Shown one piece after another: positions 51,301 to 63,056 of a DNA stretch of 64,000 nucleotides. This stretch comes from Lonicera japonica (taxonomy: Eukaryota; Streptophyta; Magnoliopsida; Dipsacales; Caprifoliaceae): the NCBI GenBank assembly GCA_021464415.1, contig CM038469.1, positions 59,439,650-59,503,649 on the forward strand, written 5' to 3'. Positions within the stretch are counted from its first letter, which is position 1, and each line of letters starts with the position of its first letter. The notes below the pieces were generated by a model. It was given only the letters and a program-made list of their open reading frames with translations, was not told the origin of the DNA and ran no database searches. A program made the translations under genes and the position numbers.

Positions 51301-54300
51301 ATATAAAACCAGAGGATTTTATGTCTGAACCAAATAAAGAAAAAATCTTTTTTTTTTAAGGATTCCCTTCAAATTGTTCTGGCCCTCAGAAGAGCCTGAA
51401 GTAGAGAAAGCTACAAATAAATGAATACCTGCCATAAGTGTTACGATAATTATAAAAAGAAAATTTACGTTAATTTCATAATAAATCTTTTTTTCTATAA
51501 AAGTAATTAATTATATCTGTATGTATAGTTGCAGAAGTTTTCGTAACTTTCTCACAAATTTCTACTAATTTTGTAGGATAGCATTTTGAAGGAAAATGTT
51601 TCCTTTGAGAAAGTTGCAGGAAAGTTATAGAATGATTTTCTTGCACTTCCATTTCCCTTTCCTTCTATCTTCGGTAGTACAATATATATGAATACACACC
51701 TGGCATTCTGCAAACATTTCACTGCTTACAGATTCTGCATTGCGTTCATGCTTCCTCTGTTCATCTCCTAGATCTATCCGTTCTTTATCTAAGATTAGCA
51801 TTTCCTCCTCCAAACCAAACTCCGTAAGTTCAATCTGTTCTTCGTTATGCACTTCCTTGGATTTTTTTTGTATATTGGCAAAGTCAATTGTTGATCCTTT
51901 CACAAAAGATTCTACAGTTTCAGTTTTCTCAGTTGAATGGTAATTCACTCCACTTTCAAACCCACATTGTTGAGTATCAGCATGAGTGACATCAACCATC
52001 GGTGAAGTGCCCGCGGGCTTTTCTTTAATCAAGTCAACACCCTCTGCTTCTGTAGGTGTAACTGGTTCAACATGTACAAAATTTCTCTGTGAAAACATTA
52101 TTCCAGTTTTACGTTCAGGGTAGCTTTCATTTGGTTTATCGACCAGGATTTCCCTCTTATCAGGATTAACTGCCACCAAGGGAGCTAACCAGGAGCCTGA
52201 AGGGTCACTGATCTTTGTAGTAATATTCCCAAAAGACGAGTTGTTCGTCTGAAGAACATTCCGTGATGACAATTTTGGCTCAGCCCTATCTTTTCCTTGA
52301 TGATCAGAACCGACACAAGCAGCCTCGTTAACCTTTTCTCTATCTTTTTTGAAATTCACATCTTTGGTTGATACATCAATTTCTTTCTGATACCTTAAAT
52401 CCTCAATACTCCTCCTTATTGCTTCTTGGAAATCAAATTCTTCTTCCTGAACACCTTTGGAGATAGTTTTATTGAATTCAGGAGGAGATGGGGAAGCACG
52501 TTGGGCAATATCAGAAGATCCTTCCTCCCATTCAACTTCACCATCGTCGTTAACACCGCGTTCCACAATATCTGGTTTGCTTCCAACTTTAAGATCATGA
52601 GTAATGATATATTCTTTATCTGGTATGGATCCTTCCTCCCATTCGCAATCCGAAGCAGAATTAGAAGAATGTTTCTTTGAAAGATCATTATCAGCAGAAG
52701 TACTCAATATTGGATCTCCAGTCACTAAACCAGAAAATAGATCATCGTCACTCCCAAAACATTTGTCTTCGCCAACAGCTTTAAAAGACACCTCTATAGA
52801 GCTTCTGTTTCTAGATGTAGACTCTGGTTTGCTTCTTACTTGAAGATCATGAGAAATGATATTATCTTTATCTGGTATGGATCCTTCCTCCCATTCGCAA
52901 TCTGAAGCAGAATCAGAAGAATGTTTCTTTGAAAGATCATTAGCAGCAGAAGTACTCAATATTGGATCTCCAGTCACTAAACGAGAAAATAGATCGTCGT
53001 CACTCTCAAAACATTCGTCTTCACCAACAGCTTCAAAGGACACCTCTATGGAACTTCTGTTTCTAGATGTAGACTCTTCATTTTTGTTGTACATAGTTCC
53101 ATCACCCAGATCTGAATTCTTTAGAAACTGGGTTTTATAAACCGATTTTCTTGTGACATTAACTACATTCTCATCAATGGTGGGCATATGTTTCACATTT
53201 TTATTTGTGTCTACTATCTCTTCACTCTCTTTCATCAAATCCAAATTCCTTTGTAAGTCTCGAGTCATTCTGAGTCCCATAGCTCTCAGCCTACTGACTC
53301 GAACACGACCCCTCTCATCCAGATATGTCTCCACGTCATCGTCAAATCCCTCTTTAGGCTCATCAACCATCAATCCTGTCACAGTGTTGGGCCTGTTGGT
53401 CGGTCCAACCACTCCAAGAGAATCTGAAGGAGGATGCCCCGTTGGTGCCTGATGTTTCTTGTTGCTGTTTCTCTCTAATCCAGCAGATGTAAGCGTTCTA
53501 TTAAAAATAAGTATGCAACTATGTTAATTAACATCAAGCAACAAATAGGGTCCTTGTAAGTATAGTAAAGAAGAAAAGTGAATGTTAACTCACTGTTTAT
53601 CCCCTGTAAAAGATGATGAAAAAATAAATTCACGGTTAGCTTCAGAAGCTATACGAGAAGTCTGTACGCCGCCTATTCCCCTCCCAGCAGCAGATTTCTG
53701 AACTTCACCTATCTCCCGACGGAAAGCAACGGTTTTAAGATAAGCCTGTATCTGTAGTTCAGAGAATCTTGCAGGGGCCTAGGGGTGCATTAAAGGAACC
53801 AATTAATTCTCGTTGAGGTTGGGAGGAGGGAGAGAGAGAGGGAGAGAGAGAGAGAGAGAACATTGAGAAAAGGCAAGAAACAAGGAGGGGGGAGAAGGCA
53901 AAGACGAACAGATAGGATCTGGGGAGTTCATTCAATACTCAAGTACTCAACTCATCAAAAGCCACAAAACCATTATGCTAGCCTAAAAGATATAGGCAAA
54001 GCCTAGTCTTAGCAATAAAATCATACCAAAATAACATGTCCATAAAAAAATAAGAGGGCAAATATAACTTAATCCCTAAGCTAATTGCATTAATTCTCAA
54101 ACAATTCAACGAAAGATTCAAATATTTTCCACTTTCTTGTTAGTGTGCGTGCATCACCACGCACAGCCATATCCAGGAGGAAAGGCAATGTGTATTATTG
54201 TGCATATTTTCCAAACAAGTAGTTAAAAATTTATATGTGAACATGAACTTCAAAGGATAGATTTCAAATGAAATCTAAAGGTAATCATCCAATGGATTTC

Positions 54301-57126
54301 ACTAAGGGAAAATGTTGAAGTTACAACGTACCTTCTTGACCTTTTGATACTTTTGTCTGTTTTCTGCCATCAATCTCTCTCTCATCTACAAGACATGAGA
54401 TCACATAAGGATGAAAATTTCTTGCTTGAAGAACAATATGGAAGAAGGCGAAAACATATGCTGACCAACAAAGCCACAACCGTGAATATAAGTACACTTG
54501 CCTGAACAAGAAGATCAAGTTGCATCGATGGAGGTAGAGCAGCTAATACTGCAGGATCAACTTTTCCATGCATTGTTGGCTACAAATAGATAATATACAT
54601 TCCAACAAAACAAACTAATATAAGAAAACTGAAACAGCTCCAACATACACCATATATAATGACGAAATAAAAAGACAGCATCGAAATTCTGTTCATAACA
54701 GAAGTTCATAAATTTCATTAGGCAATAGAATTTGCAGCCAGCACCCCCCGCCGCCCAAAACCAACCAACCAACTACTTCACCTCCATCAAAATGATAAAA
54801 AAACTATGGGGGTTAGGGCAAAAATCAATAGGCAACTTCCAACCAAATAAAAAGATCTCGGTGGGTTCAAGTTTTAGGTAAGGAATTGACATTTTAGATT
54901 CCAGGACAGCTCTTTTCCTGGAATTTGATATTCCTTGCTAATGTTCGCTCAAGACCAGAGGTCTGGAACTCTCCTTTTCCTCCCATCTAACTTGCAAATA
55001 TTTCACTAAGTATAAAACTAACTTTATTAAAATTAGTAATCATGCTATAATATATTTTTAAAATAATACTTTATTGTAATGCAAAAAAAAAATGTTATTC
55101 GGTTAATATAGGGTTTGTTTTGTCAAAAAGAAGAAATAGGAAAGAATTACAGGTAATCCTCTTGGCATTTCCACATTAAATATGGGAATGGATGCGAGGA
55201 ATTTTCCTTTCCTAAGAATCTTGAATTCCTTTGCAAAACCCAACCAAATGTTGGAAACTTGAGTGAAAAAAAAAATATAGGATTCCAGGAATGATGCAAA
55301 GAACGAACCAAACGAAACCCAAATTTAATTGTTTACTTCAAAGAGTGTATTTTCAAGTTCAACCAAACCATATTTGAAATCTGAAGCAAATGAATACGAA
55401 AATGAGAAAATCTTTATTTGTCTTTCATAATATATAATAAATCTATCTTATCTATGGAACTCTTCAGAGAAAGAAGACAATTCCAACTATATCATCTATG
55501 CAACTCTTCAGATAAAGAAGATGATTCCCAATTGTATCAGACCAGATGAAAAGAAAGTAATCAAGCTCTTACAACTATATTGTGCCAGCAACATCTCATC
55601 AATTAAAAATGGAGAAAGATGAGGTCAGAAAATTTACAAGTATTATCTCATCATCTACATCACCATCGTCATCGTCATCTTCATGTAAAGTCCCAGCACC
55701 AGATGTTGATGCATCACCTGTAAAACTCTTATCCTCCTCAGCTGCAAGGGATGCTGCCAACCTTAATCAACTCATCAAAACAAAAATAGGATATATCAGA
55801 TCCATACCTGATAATGAGTAAATAACATAACTAACTGTAAGGCTTACATTTCGTCAAGTGCTTCCTGATTGTAACCACCCAATACCTTTTCATCTCCTTC
55901 TGAATTATTTTCAGCATCGCATTTTTTACCAGTGATAATTGTTTTGCCCTTAGTGTCACTCATTTGTCTCTGGTTCTCAAGATCTTTAGCAAGTTCTTTT
56001 AACCTCATTTCCTTCAGCTATTAACAAAATCCAAACAGAAACACATACTCAAATACATACGCTACAAAAAAAAATTAGTTAGATCACTGAACATTACCTA
56101 AGTACGAAGCAACTACATGGTGAACATATACCACATTTGATTACCAACAACACTACTTAAACAAAGAAATGTACTAATATAAATTAATGAAGATTTCCTT
56201 GCTCACGGTGTGTGAAATTAAATGTAACTATTACAGATTGCACTACTTATACCACGTATTGTTCTTGTTTACAGTTTAATGAAAGGTTCAGTACTAAAGA
56301 AATGTACTGAGATCAGTTTAATGAAGGTTTTCTCTCCCCTTGCAAAAAAAATTAAATTACTTGGGATTCTTTTCTTCAAGTAAAACCTTCAACTGCCCCC
56401 TGTTTAGCACTAGCTCTTGTGCTTTTACTTTCTAATTGTAATTGCAACCGCATTGTAATCCACTCTCTATCAATGAAACAATTTTCAGTTTTCTGCAAAT
56501 GCGTTCTCGGGAGATTGCACGTGTTGCTTAATTTCCATTGCATTCTTTTACTTACTAAAACCAATAAAACACCTTTAGTTTATTTGCATCATAGCATAGC
56601 ATACAAGTAAAAATAGGTTAGCAAGCCAAAAAAATATCAGATGATTTTGAGAAACACACGTGATTAAGAAGCAATTTCTCCGCTGTTTTGCGGATCTTGG
56701 CCTGCGCATTTTCCCTCTGTCGGCGACGAGCGATCACAGTTCGGCGCTTTAGAGCTGGAGTGCCACCGTCAAATACAAAAACCGGCTTAGTACGGAGGAA
56801 GAGTAGCTTGCAGATTCGGCGAAAAAAACCCAATATGTGAGCGTTTCTCACCATCTCTCCTTTCTCGTCTCTCATAGCCTTCATGAATTGTATCATCCAT
56901 ATGCTCGCATCTGAAAATAATCGTCAATACAATTATTACACACACATCAATGTACAAATCAGTCAATAACATAATATGTGAAACGAGATTGGGGCGAGTT
57001 ATAGTGAAATTTGATTAATTAGGGTTTGAGGGGGGAACCTATTGCGAGTTTTTTTCCGGCTAGGGTTTCGACTGAGACGCGGCGGCCGACTGGTGCCAAA
57101 AGTTCCCAGAGACCGTGAACACCCAT
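45381..57126 (-). CDS. UVH3: XPG/Rad2-family DNA-repair endonuclease (UVH3/ERCC5 homologue), 15 exons
   Basis: Minus-strand exons: 57126-57039, 56910-56660, 56017-55848, 55761-55638, 54579-54502, 54385-54332, 53778-53594, 53497-51700, 50308-50114, 49781-49696, 49533-49278, 48918-48782, 48301-48217, 47992-47453, 46016-45381. The joined frame is 4683 bp (1560 aa), near the plant family length. In nucleotide excision repair the enzyme cuts 3' of bulky lesions in the nucleus. The N region starts [16 protein letters not shown], with D30 and D77 (FVFDGG). The I region (917 onward) has E932 and E934 (APMEAEAQC) and D953 and D955 ([10 protein letters not shown]), then LGSDYTEGI near 1001-1009. Metal-binding acids are all present. 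The acidic spacer holds an 84-residue tandem duplication (459-626) and a UIM-like helix (about 667-683). The C terminus is basic (KRKRRKG), a probable nuclear signal. Intron 5 uses a GC donor; all others are GT-AG. Confidence 0.96.
46937..47290 (+). mobile_element. MITE-like repeat in intron 14 of UVH3
   Basis: Begins TTAGGTTCCGTTTGATTC and shares GTTTTGCAAAGGAATCCAGG and AGGAAAGGAAAATTCCTTGC-type blocks with the inverted copy at about 54870-55322. The right end is not defined. Non-coding. Confidence 0.5.
52570..53073 (-). repeat. UVH3: In-frame 252-bp tandem duplication in UVH3 exon 8
   Basis: Two adjacent 252-bp copies (53073-52822 and 52821-52570) encode residues 459-542 and 543-626. Both begin [13 protein letters not shown] and contain [13 protein letters not shown]. 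The copies differ at only a few amino acids, so the duplication is fairly recent. A third EWEEGS occurs just downstream (about residues 639-644) outside the repeat. Confidence 0.95.
54870..55322 (-). mobile_element. MITE-like repeat in intron 4 of UVH3, inverted relative to the one in intron 14
   Basis: On the minus strand it starts GGGTTTCGTTTGGTTCG near 55320 and carries TTTTGCAAAGGAATTCAAG and TTCCTCGCATCCATTCCC, matching the intron 14 element. Boundaries approximate. Confidence 0.5.
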
Positions 57127-57376
57127 ATTCCTTCTCCTTACAGTTCGCTGACTAACGATTCATCCATCGTCTTCGTGTTAACGTTGCCGCCAACTTCTTC
57201 AGATCGGAGTCATTTATAGGAGGCGAGTTAAGTCGATTTTACCTAAAACGACGTCGTTAAAGTAAAATTTCCTTTATGCAAAATAAAAAACCCATTTTGA
57301 TGCTGCCCCATTACTGATGCGGTTATGCCATTGTTCACCGGTGGTGCTATTGCCCGCACACAATTTCTTATTCTTA
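57127..57376 (-). promoter_or_regulatory. 5' leader and proximal promoter region of UVH3
   Basis: The sequence just above the ATG is comparatively G+C-rich and leader-like. No clear TATA box lies at a plausible distance. Telomere-box-like AAACCCTA occurs on the coding strand in exon 1 and early intron 1 (near 57061-57069 and 57018-57025), common near plant housekeeping promoters but not proof of function. Confidence 0.4.
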
Positions 57377-58034
57377 GGGCTCGTTTAGTTCGCGTTTTTG
57401 AAGATTCTTGAAATCTTAAATTTCATTCTATTTGAATTATTTTGTTTGGTTGAAATTTTATGTAGAAACTTAGGATTCCTAAATTCCCTCATTTTACCAA
57501 AATCTATTCCCTTATAAATTGGGAGGAATCTTGGATTCCCAATTTGAGAAATCCTTTTTATTTTTTTTTCAAAAACTGTTTTTTTTTCCAAAATTTGTTT
57601 TTTTTCCAGAAAATAAAAAAAATATATTTTTTCCAAGAAAATTAAAAATATTATTTTTACCCCAGAAAGTGAAAAAAAATATTTTTTTCTAGAAAGTGAA
57701 AAAAAATATTTTTTTCCAAAAAATGAAAAAATATTTTTTCCCAGAAAATTACAAATATTATTTTTTCCCCAGAAAGTGAAAAAATTTATTTTTTTCTAGA
57801 AAATGAAAAAAAAAATCCCAAAAATGAAAAAATTTATTTTTCCCCAGAAAATGAAAAAAAAATCCAACTAAATGAAAAAAAAAACCAAAAAATTAAAAAT
57901 AAAATTTGCCGAGTTCATTCCTAAAACTCCAACCAAACGAGCATTAATGGAATCCAATAAAGGATGACAGGATTAAAGGTTTCTTGACATTTAGAATGTC
58001 AATTCCATTCCTAAAGCTCGAACCAAACGAGCCC
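57377..58034. mobile_element. Harbinger-like MITE with A/T-rich internal repeats
   Basis: Ends are GGGCTCGTTTAGTTCG and the inverse CGAACCAAACGAGCCC, flanked by TTA (57374-57376 and 58035-58037). The interior (57560-57900) is a degenerate tandem array of a CCAGAAAATGAAAAAATATT-like unit. A second internal AACCAAACGAGCATTAATGG near 57930 suggests a nested or duplicated end. Non-coding, 658 bp. Confidence 0.75.
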
Positions 58035-58037
58035 TTA

Positions 58038-59707
58038 ATCCTAAGAACACTTTTATTAATTTATTTTTATTTTTACAAATATTCACGCCACTCCTATTTT
58101 TTAATACATGTAATTAGTGATAAATTTTTTTTATTAATTAATTAACTAACAATTATATAATCAAATTACTTCATCTCTCTCTCCGCCTCGCTTTCCGGTC
58201 GCTTTCCGTCTCGCTTTCTGGTCGCTCTCCTTCTCCATCTCGATCTCTCTCCTCCGTCCCTTTCTTACTCAAGCACTCCTCCGCAAGCTACCCCGTCCGT
58301 CCACACTCCTCCGTCGCAGCTTTCAGTGTCTCTCTCCTCCGTCCACACTTCTCCAAGGTTCATCCACTTCCTCAGTCCCTTACAACCAGGTATTTTGGAC
58401 TATATTTTCAGCTATTGAGAACTTACATTGGTCTCTAAATACCGAGTATTTTGGATAATTTTGGTTCTCTAAGGAACAAAGTTCATCAAATGCTCGGTCT
58501 CTTAGGACCGAAGTTGTCTGGAATGTAATCAAATTATTCAAAAAAATCGAATTTAATCAAAAATAATTTTTGGATAATGGTCAGTTCTCTGTGATCGAAT
58601 TTAATCAAGTTACTAAAAGTTGTCATTTATATACAAAAAAAATTACATCCTTAAAACTTCATGAAAAACAAAAAATTACATTGTTCAAACTTTGAATTCA
58701 GAGGCTCGATTTAATTCAATTATATGCTCGTTAATTCAATTTCCACGTAACTAATATATAGTTGATATGCATCAATACCTCAGTTCTTAAGGACTGAGAT
58801 AGTTGAAGAAAAACATAACCCTTTATAATTTTTTTCACTATCTCGGCCCCTAAGAGCCGAGTAATAGGCATATATTCAACCATTACGGATCGATAAAAAT
58901 GATAAATGTTGGTTCTGTATAACCAAAATATTATTCCCCTTCACATCTTCATATAACACATTCGATCACCATAAACCGAATAAGTGCTCCAATTTCGATT
59001 CCCCGTAACCGAATAAGTGCTCCAATTTTGTGGACGTTAACAAAACAAAATAAATATAAAACTCAATAAAAACAAATATACATCGAGCTGTTTCATTAAC
59101 TTTTTCTACCTTGACAATTCTTGATTCGCTCTTCTCTACCATTCTTTACAACTTAATGGGGTTTTTTTGTGTTGCATCAATGGAGATTTTGTATGTTTTG
59201 TGAGTTACTTTTGGATTTTTGTTGGCTTTTCAAATGAACTAAATGAGATAGAATAGGTAATTATATCTAAATTTTTATTAATTATTAGCCATTGAGTAAA
59301 AACCATAAAAAATAAGAAGAAGATGATGATGAGTGATTAGTTGGTTGAAAATGATTAATTGAGTGGGGTGAAAATAAAAGTTTACACCATTTTTTTAGTA
59401 GGAGTAAAACTAAGTAGTTTTTGGGGTGGCAATAGTACCACCTTTCTTCTATTAGGTTATTAGCACTCCTCCAAAATTAAAAATATAAAATAAATTGGGT
59501 GGCGCTATTGTGGTTTGCCACTCCCGAACTTCCATTCAACATTCCCCTAAAAAATAAAGATTTTTACTATTCTTGTATACCACAAAAAAATGTACCTACA
59601 ATAATCAACTATTATTAATCGTTAATTAATTAATTACTCCAATTATTATTATTATAACCTCTCTCTAAAATTCATCCTCAGTAACACTTCCAAAACCCTC
59701 ATTACAA
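58038..59707. other. Intergenic between UVH3 and the hAT element
   Basis: Holds a CT-rich, leader-like block (58170-58390) with repeated CTCGCTTTC and CTCCTCCGTCC motifs, followed by AT-rich DNA. No open frame of note follows the block. It resembles the CT-rich interior of the element at 15225-16229 and may be part of a transposon whose ends I cannot place. Confidence 0.35.
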
Positions 59708-59870
59708 CTAGGGGTGGGTTCGGTTCGGTAACCGAACCGAATAAGACAATACCGAACCGAACCGAAGATTTCGGTAATACAAAATCAAGAACCGATCCCG
59801 TACCGAATTAAAGTCGGTAACCGAAATTTCGGTTTGGTATAAATAAAATTTCGTTAATACCGAAAATCCT
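59708..59870. mobile_element. Left terminus of the hAT element carrying the transposase gene
   Basis: Begins TAGGGGTGGGTTCGGTTCGG, a typical plant hAT end, followed by repeated ACCGAACCGAA/TTCGGTAACCG subterminal motifs in both orientations, the usual transposase-binding layout. Flanking ATTACAAC or a neighbouring octamer would be the target duplication, but the right end is outside the window. Confidence 0.65.
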
Positions 59871-59977
59871 GCATTTCTTAATTTAACTAAGCAAATTGCC
59901 AAATTCTGAATTAACACACTGCTGCCAATAGGCAGCAGTTATACACAGCTACTAAGCCACATATATTTTACATTTAT

Positions 59978-60092
59978 ACACAGCCACACAGCAGCACACA
60001 CAGCACACAGCACACCCAGCAGGCCAGCACACAGCACACAGCACTACAGCAATGCACACAGCACACTCAGGCCTCAGCAGCACACCCACACT
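59978..60092. repeat. CAGCACA-type low-complexity repeat
   Basis: Degenerate tandem CAGCACACAGCACA units within the hAT element, downstream of the transposase stop codon. Confidence 0.75.
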
Positions 60093-60608
60093 CATTGGGA
60101 CAGTTACAGACTTACAGTGCCACACTGCCACACATTATAAACACATTGCTGCCAACCCACAACTAAACCAAGTAACAAACTAATACTTGGATAAATTTAC
60201 TACCAACTAAAGTGCTAAACTAAGTAACTAACAAGCACCTAAATCAATAAACACTATCAAAGTATCAATTATCAAAGAACCAAACTACCATAAGACCATA
60301 AATATTGAAAGGTTCAAGATTCAAAACAAAATACCAAAGTACCAAAGAGAATAGCCATAGCTTGTTTATAAGTCTATAGCTATATATGCATTAATGCATT
60401 ATCAAACCACAAATAAAATATAATCAAAAGAGAGTAGCCAGAGCTTGTTTCTTTAGTTTTCCCATTCATTATCTTGCATTCTTCCTCATTCAAAGCTAAC
60501 CTCATAGCATGTTCTGCATTTGAAAATGAAAAGTGAAAAAAAGTATTGCTTAATATCTAAAAAGCCAAAATATAATATAAATTATAAAGGACCAATGAAA
60601 GAGCACCT

Positions 60609-63056
60609 TTATGATGACAATGTAGAAGATGGGCTAGTACTACGTCCACGGTTTGATCTACCCCGAGCCCTTCCCCTAAAACTACCCCCTCTTGAAGGTG
60701 GTCGAGGTGGGAGTTCTTGAACCGGAGGATGGGGCATTTTAGCTTGAGGTGGTGGTGGTTGTGACATTTCTACTACATTTGGTAAACCTAAAAAATATAT
60801 ATTCATAAAGTTATTATAAATTTATAATCACCAAAAACCCAAAAACTAAATAAATAAACATTAGTATTTGCTAAAGAATAAAAGTAGTCACTTACTTTTT
60901 TCCAATTCTTCAAGTTCTTTGTAAAACTCAATTTCGTCTTCCGTAGGCTCCTTATAAAATTGAAATTCGTCTCCTTTAAGCCAATCACTCGTGCAAACTA
61001 AAGCCTCGACCATTCTAGGTGTCAAAGAAGCTCTAAACGGATCCACAATTCTCCCCCCGAGACTAAAAGCATTCTCACTAGCGACGGTTGAACTAGGAAT
61101 AGCAAATACATTCTTGGCAACCTTAGCAAGAGTAGGATAATGCCCACTATTGACCCTCCACCAATCTAATAAATCGAAATCATCATTCCTTGTACTTTCA
61201 TATGCATCATTAAAATACTTGTCTACTTCATTGGCTATTTCCTTAAGTTTAGCTTCCCTTCTTTGTCTATTAAGCCTCCTTTCCACCCTTGCTTCCACAT
61301 CATCCACTTGATCATCATCTTCCTCTACACGTACCTCCACATATGATCTTTCAACATTAGTCCCCTTATAAGCTTCATACATAAGATTCAAGTGTGACTT
61401 CACCCGAGTCTTCACATCTTCAACTCGGTTAGGAGGGTAGCCAAGGTCTTCCAAATGTAATTCAATCATTTGAAATTTATACCTCGGGTCAAGAGCTTGA
61501 GCTACAAACATTATAAGGTTAACATCTTCAAAAGAACCCCAATACTTATCAAACTTGCGTTTCATCGAAGTAGCCACATTTTGCAAAATAGGATTATTAT
61601 GATCTCTAATTTTAGCATCAATCTCCAATTTTAAGTTTATCAAAATTTTCAAAACTAGATGTGATGTAGGAGTCTTGGTTGCACTAAGTTTGATGGTTGC
61701 ATCGTAGAACTTTTTTAAGAAATGAGTAAAGCCTATCGCTTTCTCCCAATCAATGTCATTCGGAGGACCCACCCTCTTGGCATGTACTTTATGCCCATCG
61801 ACTTCTCTAACGACTTCCTCACAAAAGTATGCAACAAATTGTGCACTATCATCCGCTAACCTTGCAAATACATCTTTGAATTTATACGCACTATGGAGCA
61901 TAGTGTATGTCGCATTCCACCTTGTCACCACATCCATTGAGACAATTGCCATCTTATCCTTCTTCTCTAATATTGCACACTCTCTAAATTTATTCAATCT
62001 AGCACTAGAAGAGTGAATGAACTTTACACAATTCCGGACACCCTCAATGGACTCTACAAGCTCCTTCATCCCATCCTTCACAATCAAATTAATTATGTGA
62101 CAAGTACACCTCATATGTAGGTGATACCCATCAAGCAAAAGATTATCATGCTTTCGAAACTGCTTCTTCAAATACTCCACCGCCACATCATTGGAACTAG
62201 CATTATCCACGGTAATACTAAACACTTTACTTACACCCCACTCATTCAACTTCTCTTCAAGACACCTCCCTATATCATCACCCTTATGAGAAGTAATCTT
62301 ACAAAAGTTGACTACTCTCTTATGCAATTTAAACTCCAAATCTATAAAATGGGCCGTTACCACCATGTAATTGATGTTTTGGATAGAGGTCCAAGTATCA
62401 GTAATTACACTCACCCTCACATCACCAATTATGCTTTTAATCTTTGCCTTCTCCTCACATAACATATTCCATACCTCATTAGCAACCTTCTTCCTATTAG
62501 GAATTATATACCTGGGCTGAAGATCGTGAATAAAATCTTTAAAATCAAGATGGTCAACCACCCTAAAAGGCATCTCTGCCTTGATAATCCACTTCACACA
62601 CTTAAAGTCAAGTCTAGTTTGGTCAAAACTAAATCCTAAGCCTCTCATACTCGATTGAGTTAACATTGGTTGGTTTTTATCAACTCCCACACGAAGAGGA
62701 GAACCCTCACACCTATGCAAATGATTGAGAAGCCCGGTAGTTCCATTCCTTTTAGAATCCGCCGGTATATGCAATTGACAATAATTACAAACACCAACCG
62801 TCCACTCGTTTCCTTCATCATCCTTGTATTTTTGTTTTTTACAATGTTGCCACGCGACACTCCTCTCCGGCCCCTTCTTCCTTTTATTCCCACCAATAGT
62901 AGACATTTCCCCTTCATCTCCGGCGCCTTGAGTTTGGTTATCTTGTGATTGGGGTTGATCTTGAAGTGGAGGGCTTTCAAGTTGGTTACCCGAACTTACA
63001 CTCGGTGACGTGTATGTATCGAATCCACTATTACTAGCGGATTGGCTATCCATCAT
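60609..63056 (-). CDS. hAT-family transposase (BED zinc finger, RNase H-like, dimerisation domain), 2 exons
   Basis: Exon 1 is 63056-60896 and exon 2 is 60787-60609. GT-AG splicing joins them in frame (AAAAAA|GTAAGT and TTTTTTAG|GT), giving 2340 bp and 779 aa. Reading on without splicing would stop at residue 722. A BED-type finger has C90, C93, H112 and C116. The hAT catalytic core shows D220 (VITDTWTS), D284 (TVDNASSN), the C317-x2-H320 motif, TRWNATYTML near 378-387 and E661 (ASENAFSLGG) in the C-terminal dimerisation region. Exon 2 adds a Pro-rich then Gly/Arg-rich tail (GRARGRSNRGRS). All catalytic residues expected in the family are present and there are no stops. It may be active; a domesticated gene of the RICESLEEPER type is the alternative, less likely because a hAT terminus lies beside it. 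Confidence 0.92.

Noticed and set aside
53153..53452. Plus-strand open frames opposite UVH3 exon 8
   Set aside because: Antisense shadows of a long coding exon; the repetitive ones mirror the 252-bp duplication.
60888..60895. Unspliced stop codon as the end of the hAT transposase
   Set aside because: GTAAGT directly precedes it and a canonical acceptor 108 bp on restores the frame for another 58 residues, so splicing is favoured.
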